Assembly (NCBI RefSeq): GCF_027497195.1
Contig: NZ_CP114905.1
Coordinates: 3,706,001-3,770,000, forward strand
Direction of reading: 5' to 3'
DNA from: Streptomyces sp. WMMC500
Lineage (GTDB): Bacteria > Actinomycetota > Actinomycetes > Streptomycetales > Streptomycetaceae
Length of the DNA stretch: 64,000 nt
In this document: positions 11,174-19,604 of the stretch, one piece after another
Position numbering within the stretch: position 1 is the first letter of the stretch
How the letters are laid out: the number at the start of each line of letters is the position of its first letter
The notes under the pieces: generated by a model
What the model was told of the DNA's origin: nothing
Database searches by the model: none
What the model saw: the letters and a program-made list of their open reading frames with translations, nothing else
Translations under genes and position numbers: made by a program

Positions 11174-11749
11174 CTACCGCAGATAGGTGCGCTGCCAGTC
11201 CGCCGAGCTCATGCCCTGGGCGGCGTCGGCGAGCGCTATGGCGGACGCCGTCTTCAGCCTCGCCCGCGTGCTGTCCACCCATTCCTGGGCGTTGCCATAG
11301 CCCTGTTCGAGATACTCCATGCCCTGCAGCATGCACTCCAGTCGGTCCGCGTCATGCGCCACGATGACCTCGACCGAGTCGCCGTTCTCGTACTCGTCGA
11401 CGACCGCCTGAATCCCCGCGGCCACGGCGGGATGCGCGTCCGCGAGCTGGTCGGCGGTCACGTCCTCGTTCTTCGCCGCGCTGAGGTAGCGGCGTCCCAC
11501 CCATGGGATGTCGCCGACACGGGTCTCCTGGGTGTCATGGAAGGTGCACAGAAGCGCCACCTTGGCGGGGTCGGCACCCTCGAGCATGGCCAGCACCGCA
11601 CCGATGACCGCGGTACGGAAGCTGTGCTCGGCGACGGTCTCGGGGTCCTTCACGCCGACGATCCACCAGCCGGTGCGCCGCGCCCGCTTCAGGGTTCCCA
11701 TCTCCAGCAGGTAGCCCACGGAGCCCTTGGCGAGGGCGTCATCGGTCAT
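11174..11749 (-). CDS. HD-domain phosphohydrolase (YfbR/HDDC2-like)
   Basis: 191 residues. Metal-binding HD motifs are visible: EHSFRTAV near residue 41, HDTQETRVGD near residue 70, and VAHDADRLE near residue 130. This is the pattern of 5'-deoxynucleotidase-like HD_3 proteins that dephosphorylate deoxynucleoside monophosphates. The substrate is inferred from family resemblance only. The gene lies just downstream of the frameshifted regulator on the same strand. Confidence 0.8.
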   Translation of the reverse strand: MTDDALAKGSVGYLLEMGTLKRARRTGWWIVGVKDPETVAEHSFRTAVIGAVLAMLEGADPAKVALLCTFHDTQETRVGDIPWVGRRYLSAAKNEDVTADQLADAHPAVAAGIQAVVDEYENGDSVEVIVAHDADRLECMLQGMEYLEQGYGNAQEWVDSTRARLKTASAIALADAAQGMSSADWQRTYLR

Positions 11750-11771
11750 AAGGTTTCTTCCCTCCGATAGG

Positions 11772-12838
11772 TCATGGCCTGCTCAGCCTCAGACCGTAAT
11801 GCAAGGAATCCAGTTCGCGCCGGGCCCGTCGGGACACACGGTCGGTGTCAAGCAGCACGGCGACCCGACGCCGGAGATCCCCTTGGTGGTCTGTCGCGAG
11901 GAGACCGGGATGGGAAGCGACGAGGGCCCATACCGAGTGGACGTTGAGGTCCACGCACCCGAGTGCGGGATCGAGACGGTCTGCGAGTCGTCGCAGCAGC
12001 GCCCCGGGATCCCAGGAGCGAGGTGCCGGGTCGGCCATGAACGAGTCGTCGGATCGTGGCAAACGGTCCAGCCCGAGCCAGTGTGCCCAGTAGTTGAGGT
12101 TGGCGGTCTCGCCGGCGTCGCTGCTCATCCCACGCTCGATGAAGGCGTGGAGCATCTCGACGTCGCCGTGCCGGGTCAGGGAGGTGGCCAGAGAGCGCGC
12201 ATCGGACCAGGCCGGCGCCCACGCGGAGTGGGTGAGCCGCGTCGCCCGGCGGCTTTGCATCGCGCCGAGCCATGCGTGCGTATCGGGAGCGGAGTCGTAG
12301 CTGCACAGGTACAGGGCCTGGCGGCGGAGCAGTGCGCCCTCCTCGCCGGCGCCGTCGGCCAGCTCCGCGGACCGGCGGAGGTGGTCGAAGAACCGCCGCC
12401 GCTCGTCGAAGCTCAGCGACGGTGCGGCGGGCGCCGGCCCCCGCCGTCTCGGCACATGCCTGGCGGGCTGGGGCAGGGCTGCCGGAGCCGACCCGTTGAT
12501 CGCCCACGTGAGCATGTGGGTCGCCGAGCGGGTGAAGACCCATCCCGCCAGTGGGTGGTCACGGAAGTCCGCATTCGCGCGTCCGGCCTCCAACGCATAG
12601 CCGATCACCGAATCGGCATCCATGGCGGCGTCCAAGAGCACCAGCAGCGCGGGATCCGCGCCGGTCCTCAGCAGATGCCGACGCAGGGAGAGGAACTGCG
12701 CCGCGGGAATCGCGGTCAGCGGGCGGCGGCCTGACTCCCCCCCTGGACCGTTGTCGAGTCGACGCCGAGATCCTCCGCCAGCTCGCACTGGGTGCGTGGA
12801 AGCCGCTCCCGGGCGACCTTGAAGAGGTGCCCCGTCAC
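11772..12838 (-). pseudogene. XRE-family regulator, split by a one-base frameshift
   Basis: A GTG at 12838 starts a helix-turn-helix segment (HLFKVARERLPRTQ, then ELAEDLGVDSTTVQG). That frame stops within 16 codons after a run of seven G (12737-12743 on this strand). The next frame continues with ESGRRPLTAIPAAQFLSLRRHLL and about 320 more residues of an alpha-helical, ligand-domain-like region ending at 11772. Joining VQG to the expected WESGRRPL needs one inserted T in the G run (GGGTGGG to GGGGGGG). So this is a single-base loss in a homopolymer, either a real mutation or a sequencing error. The rest of the gene is undamaged. Confidence 0.75.
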
Positions 12839-13116
12839 GACCCCGCCGCGGGGCCGCGTTCGCGAACCCTGCGCACCGGTCGGTGTTCCCTCACCTCTGC
12901 GAGACCCAGTCGGCGTCATGGCTCGCTCCCCGCGTGTCCGGGCCCTGAGTAACTCGTACCTTGCGTCAGTTTCGTGCCCCGCTCAGTCACCGTACGTTCG
13001 TAGCCCGGTGAACAAGCGCGGTAACGCACGCCTCAGCGTAGTCGCGCTGAGCGACCGCAGGCATACAGATCGTGCTTTCCCGCTCCACGTGACGACACCC
13101 AGGACAGAGGAGATCG

Positions 13117-13620
13117 GTGACGACGGTGGCACAGCACTTGCAGAACGCCGACACGCACACCGTCCACGAGTGGGCGATGCGTTACACCATGGTCAAGCGG
13201 TCAGTGCGGCTGACGCGCATCCACACCCGCCGCACACTGACCGGTTGGAGCTGGCACGGAGACATCGATGACGCTGTCCTCGTCGTTTCCGAACTGGTGA
13301 CGAACGCGGTCCAGCACGGTCGTCTGGCCGGGCACCTGCTCGCGTTGCGCCTCACGCTCCTCGAATGCGGCGCCCTGGTGATCGACGTCTCCGACCCGGT
13401 TCCGGGCTTCCCGAACTTCGCCGGTGCCCTCGCCCGGGATGCCGATCCACCGCACCGCGAGCGGGGGCGCGGCCTGCTTGTCGTGGCCCGGCTCGGCGGC
13501 GAGATCACCTGGTTCGAGCGGCGGTTCTGCGGCAAGACCGTACGCGCACGCCTCGCCGGCACGCGGGCCTGCCGGCGCTGCGACGACGGCTTGTGCACCA
13601 ATTCCCAAGGGGGCCCGTAG
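13117..13620 (+). CDS. ATP-binding regulatory protein (anti-sigma kinase-like, HATPase_c)
   Basis: 167 residues with the GHKL ATPase boxes of the RsbW/SpoIIAB-like family so common in Streptomyces: SELVTNAVQHG (N box, near residue 60), VIDVSDPVPGFPN (G1) and RGRGLLVVARLG (G2). Such proteins usually bind and inhibit a sigma factor or phosphorylate an anti-anti-sigma factor; no partner lies beside it. The GTG at 13117 has a GAGGAG ribosome binding site. The C-terminus has a small Cys cluster (CRRCDDGLC), which may bind metal. It is convergent with the truncated reductase fragment. Confidence 0.85.
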   Translation: MTTVAQHLQNADTHTVHEWAMRYTMVKRSVRLTRIHTRRTLTGWSWHGDIDDAVLVVSELVTNAVQHGRLAGHLLALRLTLLECGALVIDVSDPVPGFPNFAGALARDADPPHRERGRGLLVVARLGGEITWFERRFCGKTVRARLAGTRACRRCDDGLCTNSQGGP

Positions 13621-13639
13621 GTGATGCCACCGCAAATGG

Positions 13640-13874
13640 TTACGCGCGGGGGGCTACCTTCGTCAGGCCGTTGATGATGCGGTCCATGGCGTCGCCGCCC
13701 TGGGGGTCCGTGAGGTTCGCCAGCAGTTTGAGGGCGAAGCGCATGAGGACCGGGTGGGTCAGGCCGCGTTCCGTGGCGAGCTTCATGACCTTCGGGTTGC
13801 CAATGAGGCGGACGAAGGCGCGGCCCAACTGGTAGTACCCGCCGTAGGTGTCCTTGAGGACCTTCGGGTAGCGC
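13640..13874 (-). pseudogene. Detached 3' end of geranylgeranyl-reductase-family gene
   Basis: The last 76 or so codons of the reductase at 16349-17647 are repeated here in the same orientation, ending VAPRA and a TAA stop at 13640. The final codons differ from those of the intact gene (CGC GCG TAA against CGA GCT TGA) although the amino acids are the same. This copy carries no N-terminal part; at 13875 the sequence changes abruptly into low-GC DNA belonging to the restriction module. An open frame running upstream to 13942 is fortuitous. Confidence 0.85.
13647..13874. repeat. 228-bp direct repeat, left copy (flank of R-M module)
   Basis: Matches 16355-16582 at 226 of 228 positions (differences at 13745 and 13802). 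The two copies are 2,708 bp apart and bracket the two restriction-modification genes. The right boundary coincides with AGCGCTCAGCGCT (13870-13882), a palindrome occurring twice in tandem. Confidence 0.95.
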
Positions 13875-13964
13875 TCAGCGCTAGGTTCGGACGCAAGTCC
13901 ACGATGGCAACGTGGGCGCTGCAGGGGGAGCACATCGGACACTGACGTGGCACCGCCCTCCGGG

Positions 13965-15107
13965 CTACGGACGAAGCTCAGGAAGATACTCAGCGAGCTT
14001 CACCGTGATGCGGTCACGAAGTCTGTCAACGGAACCGCCGGCCTCGAGGAGTGCCTCCGGCGCGACCTCCAACGCGAAGTAGGCCAGAGTTGGGGCATCA
14101 GTGCCGATGACCCGCCAGAGATTCAGTTTGTTGGGCGTCTGCGTCGCGGAAACCTCAGTGTCGAAGACGTAGATCCATGCTTGCGGAGATTCTTCAAGAT
14201 CAACATCGGGCTTGCTGAGCCGATAAGTTCCATCCGGCGCTGGAATCAATTCAGGCGCACCGAGGTGCTTTTGCCAGCTACCCCAAACAGCGCGAGGAAT
14301 CGCGAAAATGCATCCCGCCGAGGTATCATGCGCGCCCACCTGAAACTTCAGAATCATCTGATAGAAGGTACGCTTGAAGATGTTCGAGTAGTTTGGACCT
14401 TCGACACGCTCAGCAAGCAGGTGCCGGTGACCATCGATCTGCTGCTTGAACTCATCGGGATACATACGCAGGTTCTCACTGATATTACGAACAGCCTGCT
14501 CGTATGTCCCATGAAAGTCAGCAGTCTGAATCTCGAAGATCCCGTACTTCCCTACACACAACGATCCGGCCGAATCCTTAATTACCTCAACCATTGTTGA
14601 GTCAAACGAAAAGGCCGGAGAGCGTTCGGTTTCGCTAAGCTTAATCTCACCACCGAGATTGTTCTGGAAGTAGACTATTGTCGGCTGGCCAGCAGCAACG
14701 CGATCACGCAGCTTTTCAATTTCCACATCCTTTTCAAGGAGAGGGGCCGGCGTGAGAGTGATTTCGTCAGCGATGTCGTACTCGAAGAGGCGGTGCGCGG
14801 CGTCACGGAGCATAGCCGTGTCGAGAGCACGAAAGGGGCACGCCAGCCAGTCCTGGCGCTCAGGGCTGCGTCTACTGATGCTGCTGATCGTACATACGCC
14901 TCGCGACTTCCCATCGTTTCTCTCGACCTTCACACACTGATAGTCCGTTCCCGTGGCTTCGGTGAGAAAAGGGCAACGCTGCGCTTGCTGATCACGGATG
15001 CTGGTGTCCGTCTGTGCGACCTCGGGATAGAGTCGGTGCCCGTACCACTCGGCGATAAAGTTGCTGGGCGCCTTCTTCTTCCGAGGCGTCCCTTTGGACT
15101 TCGACAT
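13965..15107 (-). CDS. NotI-family type II restriction endonuclease
   Basis: 380 residues. The N-terminal block NFIAEWYGHRLYPEV, the segment CPFLT, DWLACPFRALD and the block EGPNYSNIFKRTFYQM closely resemble NotI as I remember it. NotI is a PD-(D/E)XK enzyme with an unusual iron-Cys4 fold; four matching cysteines are seen at residues 45, 58, 72 and 90. The conserved acidic and Gln block EIQTADFHGTY fits the catalytic region. The start ATG abuts the methyltransferase stop (TGAATG). Base composition is clearly lower in GC than the neighbours, a sign of transfer. The recognition site is likely GC-rich, GCGGCCGC or a related sequence, but this cannot be read from the sequence. Confidence 0.88.
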   Translation of the reverse strand: MSKSKGTPRKKKAPSNFIAEWYGHRLYPEVAQTDTSIRDQQAQRCPFLTEATGTDYQCVKVERNDGKSRGVCTISSISRRSPERQDWLACPFRALDTAMLRDAAHRLFEYDIADEITLTPAPLLEKDVEIEKLRDRVAAGQPTIVYFQNNLGGEIKLSETERSPAFSFDSTMVEVIKDSAGSLCVGKYGIFEIQTADFHGTYEQAVRNISENLRMYPDEFKQQIDGHRHLLAERVEGPNYSNIFKRTFYQMILKFQVGAHDTSAGCIFAIPRAVWGSWQKHLGAPELIPAPDGTYRLSKPDVDLEESPQAWIYVFDTEVSATQTPNKLNLWRVIGTDAPTLAYFALEVAPEALLEAGGSVDRLRDRITVKLAEYLPELRP

Positions 15108-16211
15108 TCAAGACCCCGATTCACTGGATTCGACTTCTGGAATGTCGATCGCAAGCTGCCCGAGAATTTGATCGGCGTTCCTTTTAGCTGCATCGCAAAA
15201 CTCAGAATTGAGCTCAAAGCCGATAGCCCTCCGGCCTGTTTGAGCAGAGACCGTCAACGATCTCCCGGTGCCACAGAACGGGTCAAGAACTGTTCCCCCG
15301 GGTGGACAGGAACTAAGGATGCGCGGCCTGATGAGGGAAATCGGGAAGGTTGCCGAATGACCGTCTGATCCCGACCGGACATGAGTGGTCACGACATCGC
15401 TTTCGTTCCCCTCTACGACCTGGAAGTCGTAGTAGGCCGGCTCTGTGTCCTCGTATCCAGCTTCGTCGAACTCGTAGAAGGCAACATCGCGTGCTCCTTC
15501 TTCCACTTGCGCCATATCGTAGTGGTACTTCGGGCGTCCTTCCTTTGCCCGCTTGACGAAGTGAAAGAAGTGTTCATGGGAAAGCCGTAGTCTATCCTTT
15601 TCGGGACGCGGAGGAACATTCGGCTTGTGCCAGATCAAATCATTCCTGAGAATCCATCTGCGCTCTTGCATTGCAATAGCGAAGCGCGCAGGAACCATTA
15701 GGAGCTGCTTCTCCTGCCGGTATCCCCCCATGGGTGTCCGTCGCCGAGATCGTGGATTGTCACCCAGCCCTTGCCTGCCGTCGTGCCGAATGCTCGACCA
15801 GCGTGCGAAGTAGGTGTCGCCAACGTTGATCCACATACTGCCTTCGGCCTTGAGCGCCTGCGCTCCCCGCTGGAGGATCTCAACGAGATGACCGATGAAC
15901 CACTCAGGGAGGGGCTCAAGGCCCAAAACCCCCCCGTGCTCGCGGTACCACTCGTACGGAGGCACGTCGGTCTGCACCCTGGAGGAGTCTTCGGCAAGCC
16001 ACTCCTTCAAGATTTCCTCGTTGTGCTCCTGACCATAGGTTCGGAGACCCCAGTACGGTGGTGAAGTGATCAACAGGTCGATAGACTCGTCCGGCAGATC
16101 CGCCATGAGGTCATACGAGTCGCCGTGACGTACCTCGATCACGTCATCACTGGCACCCGCCCGATCCAGGTCGGACGTTCTGCCCTCTTCAACCCCTACC
16201 TGCGTAACCAC
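15108..16211 (-). CDS. DNA methyltransferase of the NotI-like system
   Basis: 367 residues. Motif IV is TSPPYW near residue 50 and the AdoMet motif DPFCGTGRSL comes near residue 307. This order marks a beta-class amino-methyltransferase, and SPPY rather than DPPY favours N4-cytosine methylation. It would protect host DNA from the adjoining NotI-like nuclease. It precedes and directly abuts the nuclease gene, so protection would be made first. The GTG at 16211 is the longest start; a GTG at 16142 just before the conserved region is an alternative. GC content is low for this genome. Confidence 0.88.
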   Translation of the reverse strand: MVTQVGVEEGRTSDLDRAGASDDVIEVRHGDSYDLMADLPDESIDLLITSPPYWGLRTYGQEHNEEILKEWLAEDSSRVQTDVPPYEWYREHGGVLGLEPLPEWFIGHLVEILQRGAQALKAEGSMWINVGDTYFARWSSIRHDGRQGLGDNPRSRRRTPMGGYRQEKQLLMVPARFAIAMQERRWILRNDLIWHKPNVPPRPEKDRLRLSHEHFFHFVKRAKEGRPKYHYDMAQVEEGARDVAFYEFDEAGYEDTEPAYYDFQVVEGNESDVVTTHVRSGSDGHSATFPISLIRPRILSSCPPGGTVLDPFCGTGRSLTVSAQTGRRAIGFELNSEFCDAAKRNADQILGQLAIDIPEVESSESGS

Positions 16212-16348
16212 AAGGAGATCCTAGTAGGTTGGAGTGACAGCCGTGGCCATCAATGCTTCGGGAGCCAACCGGGGACGATGAGGGCTCTTCATCGGCATCC
16301 CCCCTCGCCTCGCAGGTTCGGGTGCCGGGTGGTGCGGGTGCGCGATTC

Positions 16349-17647
16349 TCAAGCTCGGGGGGCTACCTTCGTCAGGCCGTTGATGATGCGGTCCATGGCG
16401 TCGCCGCCCTGGGGGTCCGTGAGGTTCGCCAGCAGTTTGAGGGCGAAGCGCATCAGGACCGGGTGGGTCAGGCCGCGTTCCGTGGCGAGCTTCATGACCT
16501 TCGGGTTGCCGATGAGGCGGACGAAGGCGCGGCCCAACTGGTAGTACCCGCCGTAGGTGTCCTTGAGGACCTTCGGGTAGCGCCGCAGGGCCAGCTCGCG
16601 CTGGGCGTAAGTCGCGCGGCTGTGGGCCTGGACGACGACGTCCGCGACGATCTGGCCGGACTCCATCGCGTACGCGATGCCCTCGCCGTTGAACGGGTTG
16701 ACCATGCCGCCGGCGTCGCCGACGAGGAGCAGGCCGCGGTCGTAGTGCGGCTGCCGGTTGAAGGCCATAGGGAGGGCGGCACCGCGGATGGGGCCCGTCA
16801 TGTTGTCCGGGGTGTAGCCCCACTCCTCCGGCATCGAGGCGCACCACGCCTTGAGCACGTCGCGCCAGTCCAGCTCCTTGAAGGCGGACGAGGAGTTGAG
16901 GATGCCGAGGCCGACGTTGGACGTGCCGTCGCCCATGCCGAACACCCAGCCGTACCCGGGCAGCAGCCGGTCCTCGGGGCCGCGCTTGTCCCACAGCTCC
17001 AGCCAGGACTCCAGGTAGTCGTCCTCGTGCCGCGGGGAGGTGAAGTACGTCCGCACGGCCACGCCCATCGGGCGCTTCTCGTTGCGGTGCAGGCCCATGG
17101 CCAGCGAGAGCCGCGAGGAGTTGCCGTCGGCGGCGATGACCAGCGGGGCGTGGAAGGTGACGGGCGTCTTCTCCTCGCCGAGCCTGGCGTGGACGCCCGT
17201 GATCCGGCCCGTGCGCTCGTCGATGACCGGCTGTCCGACGTTGCACCGCTCGTAGAGCTGCGCGCCCGCCTTCTGCGCCTGCTGCGCGAGCTGCTGGTCG
17301 AAGTCGTCGCGCTTGCGCACCAGCCCGTAGTCGGGGTAGGCGGCCAGCTCCGGCCAGTCGAGCTGCAGCCTGTTGCCCCCGGCGATGATCCGCAGGCCCT
17401 TGTTCCGCAGCCAGCCGGCCTCTTCCGAGACGTCGATGCCCATGGCGACGAGCTGCTTCGTCGCCCGCGGGGTGAGCCCGTCGCCGCAGACCTTCTCGCG
17501 GGGGAACGCCGTCTTCTCCAGGAGCAGGACGTCGAGCCCGGCCTTGGCGAGGTAGTACGCGGTCGTCGAGCCGGCCGGCCCGGCCCCGACGACGATCACA
17601 TCGGCACTGCGGGTGGACTCAGAGGCGTCGGTCACGGCGGCTCCCAT
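16349..17647 (-). CDS. Geranylgeranyl reductase family FAD-dependent oxidoreductase
   Basis: 432 residues. The FAD-binding loop DVIVVGAGPAGSTTAYYLAKAG opens the protein, the family motif EKVCGDGLTPRA follows near residue 55, and LLVGDAGGMVNPFNGEG comes near residue 300. Members reduce isoprenoid double bonds, for example on menaquinone side chains or lipids, and the setting between nuo and menaquinone genes suits such a role, though that is inference. The 3' end lies in a 228-bp repeat. Its last codons (CGA GCT TGA) probably came in with the restriction module, yet the C-terminus APRA is preserved. Confidence 0.9.
   Translation of the reverse strand: MGAAVTDASESTRSADVIVVGAGPAGSTTAYYLAKAGLDVLLLEKTAFPREKVCGDGLTPRATKQLVAMGIDVSEEAGWLRNKGLRIIAGGNRLQLDWPELAAYPDYGLVRKRDDFDQQLAQQAQKAGAQLYERCNVGQPVIDERTGRITGVHARLGEEKTPVTFHAPLVIAADGNSSRLSLAMGLHRNEKRPMGVAVRTYFTSPRHEDDYLESWLELWDKRGPEDRLLPGYGWVFGMGDGTSNVGLGILNSSSAFKELDWRDVLKAWCASMPEEWGYTPDNMTGPIRGAALPMAFNRQPHYDRGLLLVGDAGGMVNPFNGEGIAYAMESGQIVADVVVQAHSRATYAQRELALRRYPKVLKDTYGGYYQLGRAFVRLIGNPKVMKLATERGLTHPVLMRFALKLLANLTDPQGGDAMDRIINGLTKVAPRA
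16355..16582. repeat. 228-bp direct repeat, right copy (3' end of intact reductase gene)
   Basis: Partner of 13647-13874, 99 percent identical. It is the final 228 bp or so of the complete reductase gene, so the gene remains functional despite the insertion. The repeat ends two codons before the stop, after which the two copies diverge. Confidence 0.95.
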
Positions 17648-17825
17648 ATAACGCGGGTCGTTCCCCGCAGTCTAAGTGCCGCCTCCGACACCGCCGCGCG
17701 CGCCCCGGGGCGCGACAGCGCGTCGACCTAGCACACTCAAGCACGCGAGGTAGCAGCTTCCGGACCGTCTGGCGGGGGCTCGGCGTCCGGCGCTAGTGTG
17801 AGCTTCGGCCGTGCAGCGGCCCCGG

Positions 17826-17860
17826 CTCTGCCGACAGCCCGTGACTGTCGGTTTCCAGAG
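17826..17860. repeat. Inverted repeat in the 17648-17964 intergenic region
   Basis: CCGACAG at 17831-17837 pairs with CTGTCGG at 17845-17851, with outer CTCTG/CAGAG arms. The 317-bp region around it lies between the reductase start and the gene at 17965 (divergent). It also contains TAGTGT, a possible -10 box, near 17793. No gene is seen. Confidence 0.4.
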
Positions 17861-17964
17861 CCCGAAGGTGCGTCGCATTCTGCACAACCGTTCGCTTCTT
17901 CCTGCGTTCGCCCTGGTAGGCGTGCCGGGTCACGGGTCTGTCGCGCCAGAGTCAGGACGACACA

Positions 17965-18627
17965 GTGGTGAGGAACCACCGCCGTAAGTATGAGGCGAAG
18001 CAGCGCCAGGCGGACACCGGCGAGAGCTATCAGGTCGCGCTCAACGCGGTGCGTAACGACACCCACTTCGCCGCCGCCCTCCTCATCGCACGACGGGCTT
18101 TCAGCGCGGACGACAAGGCGGAGGTGGACCGCTTCGGGGTCCAGTGGCTGGGGCTGGACCCGCGGGAACTCGATGCGATGCGGATCGCTTTGGAGCGCGT
18201 ACTGCTGGACATACGCCCCGGCGACGGCGTCACACCCGACCAGGCAGAGGTGCGGCGGCGGCTGAAGTCCACGCACGAGCGCTGGCAGCGCTTCCAGCAG
18301 GAACCGGTACGCGGTGCGCTGGTCCTGGCGGGCGAGAACGAGGTACGAGACCTCTGTCGTTCGGTGCATCCACTGCTGGTGAGCGACGCGGCTGTCCATG
18401 CGGTAACGCTGGCCAGCGAGCTGGACGACCACCGGTTCGCGGTGGCGTTCGCGAAGCTCGACCCCGCGGCGCAGACCGTCGCGAAGACGTGGGCCTTCCT
18501 GGGCTCCTCCTGGCAGGCCGCGGCCGTCTTCTGGGGTCTCCCGCCCGACTACGGGGAATCGGTCAGACACCATCTCAAGATCAGCGCCAAGCGCTTCACG
18601 GGCCCGCGGAGGAGGCGGGTGGAGTGA
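17965..18627 (+). CDS. Hypothetical protein, predicted soluble
   Basis: 220 residues, function not recognised. A basic N-terminus (NHRRKYEAKQRQ) is followed by predicted helices without membrane segments and a basic C-terminus (GPRRRRVE). The start is a GTG preceded by AGGACGA. Codon use is normal for the genome, so the gene is real. It overlaps the next gene by 4 bp (GTGA), so the two are translated together. Confidence 0.7.
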   Translation: MVRNHRRKYEAKQRQADTGESYQVALNAVRNDTHFAAALLIARRAFSADDKAEVDRFGVQWLGLDPRELDAMRIALERVLLDIRPGDGVTPDQAEVRRRLKSTHERWQRFQQEPVRGALVLAGENEVRDLCRSVHPLLVSDAAVHAVTLASELDDHRFAVAFAKLDPAAQTVAKTWAFLGSSWQAAAVFWGLPPDYGESVRHHLKISAKRFTGPRRRRVE

Positions 18628-18884
18628 CACTGCACATTGCTCCGATCAACGCGCTGGTTTTCGTGCTCGGCTGCGTCGTAGCCCACCTCGTTTACGCCCG
18701 CGGCAGAAAAGCCCAGCCCCATCGCACTCCGGGGCCAGAGCAACTAGCCGCGGCCATCGCCTCAGGCGCGGCGGTCGTCGCGAGTCTGGCTGTCCTGCTC
18801 GGAGTCGGCGACGGGCCGGGTGCCGTGCCGCCGGGTGGAGAGCCGTCTCCGGGCGTGTCGTCGCCGGCAACGCCTCCGCCATAA
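18624..18884 (+). CDS. Small two-helix membrane protein, coupled to upstream gene
   Basis: 86 residues. A hydrophobic N-terminal helix (ALVFVLGCVVAHLVYARG) and a second one (AAAIASGAAVVASLAVLLGVG) flank a short basic loop, and the C-terminal 20 residues are rich in Pro, Gly and Ser. The GTG at 18624 overlaps the preceding stop. The pairing with a soluble protein suggests a two-part unit; its function is unknown. Confidence 0.65.
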   Translation: MTLHIAPINALVFVLGCVVAHLVYARGRKAQPHRTPGPEQLAAAIASGAAVVASLAVLLGVGDGPGAVPPGGEPSPGVSSPATPPP

Positions 18885-18908
18885 GGCACGTGCCCCGAGG
18901 CCGCGGGT

Positions 18909-19604
18909 TCAGTCCGGGGCGTAGCCGCGGTGGAGGGCGACGATGCCGCCGCTCAGGTTGCGCCACGCCGGGCGGGTCCAGCCGGCGGCGGCGAGGCGGG
19001 CCGCCAGCGCGGGCTGGTCCGGCCAGGCGCGGATGGACTCCGCGAGGTACACGTACGCGTCCGGGCTGCTGCTCACCCGCTCGGCGATCGGCGGCAGCGC
19101 GCGCATCAGGTACTCCGTGTAGACCGTCCGGAACGGCGCCCAGGTGGGGTGCGAGAACTCGCAGACCACCAGCCGCCCGCCCGGCCGCGTCACCCGCCGC
19201 ATCTCGCGCAGCGCCGCGTCCGTCTCCTGGACGTTCCGCAGCCCGAAGGAGATCGTGACCGCGTCGAACACCCCGTCCGCGAACGGCAGCCGCGTCGCGT
19301 CCCCCGCCGTCAGCGGCAGCCGCGGGTGGCGCCGCTTGCCCTCGCGCAGCATCCCCAGCGAGAAGTCGCACGGCACCACGTACGCGCCCGCCGCCGTGAA
19401 CGGCAGCGACGACGTGCCCGTACCCGCCGCCAGATCCAGCACCCGCTGCCCCGGCCGCGCGTCGACCGCGCGGGCGACCGCCTTACGCCACAGCCGGGCC
19501 TGGCCGAGGGAGAGCACGTCGTTGGTGAGGTCGTAGTTCGCGGCGACGTCGTCGAACATCGCGGCCACCTCGCGCGGCTGCTTCTCCAGGGTCGCGCGCG
19601 TCAC
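18909..19604 (-). CDS. menG: Demethylmenaquinone methyltransferase
   Basis: Last step of menaquinone synthesis: AdoMet-dependent C-methylation of the naphthoquinone ring. 231 residues from the GTG at 19604, which overlaps the mqnC stop by 4 bp. UbiE/MenG hallmarks are [18 protein letters not shown] at the N-terminus, [15 protein letters not shown] (AdoMet loop, near residue 52) and [14 protein letters not shown] motif TISFGLRNV. Its operon with mqnC ties it to the futalosine route. Confidence 0.95.
   Translation of the reverse strand: MTRATLEKQPREVAAMFDDVAANYDLTNDVLSLGQARLWRKAVARAVDARPGQRVLDLAAGTGTSSLPFTAAGAYVVPCDFSLGMLREGKRRHPRLPLTAGDATRLPFADGVFDAVTISFGLRNVQETDAALREMRRVTRPGGRLVVCEFSHPTWAPFRTVYTEYLMRALPPIAERVSSSPDAYVYLAESIRAWPDQPALAARLAAAGWTRPAWRNLSGGIVALHRGYAPD

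Noticed and set aside
13875..16354. Integrase or transposase driving the restriction module
   Set aside because: The whole interval is used by the nuclease and methyltransferase genes plus short flanks; no recombinase gene or terminal inverted repeats are visible.
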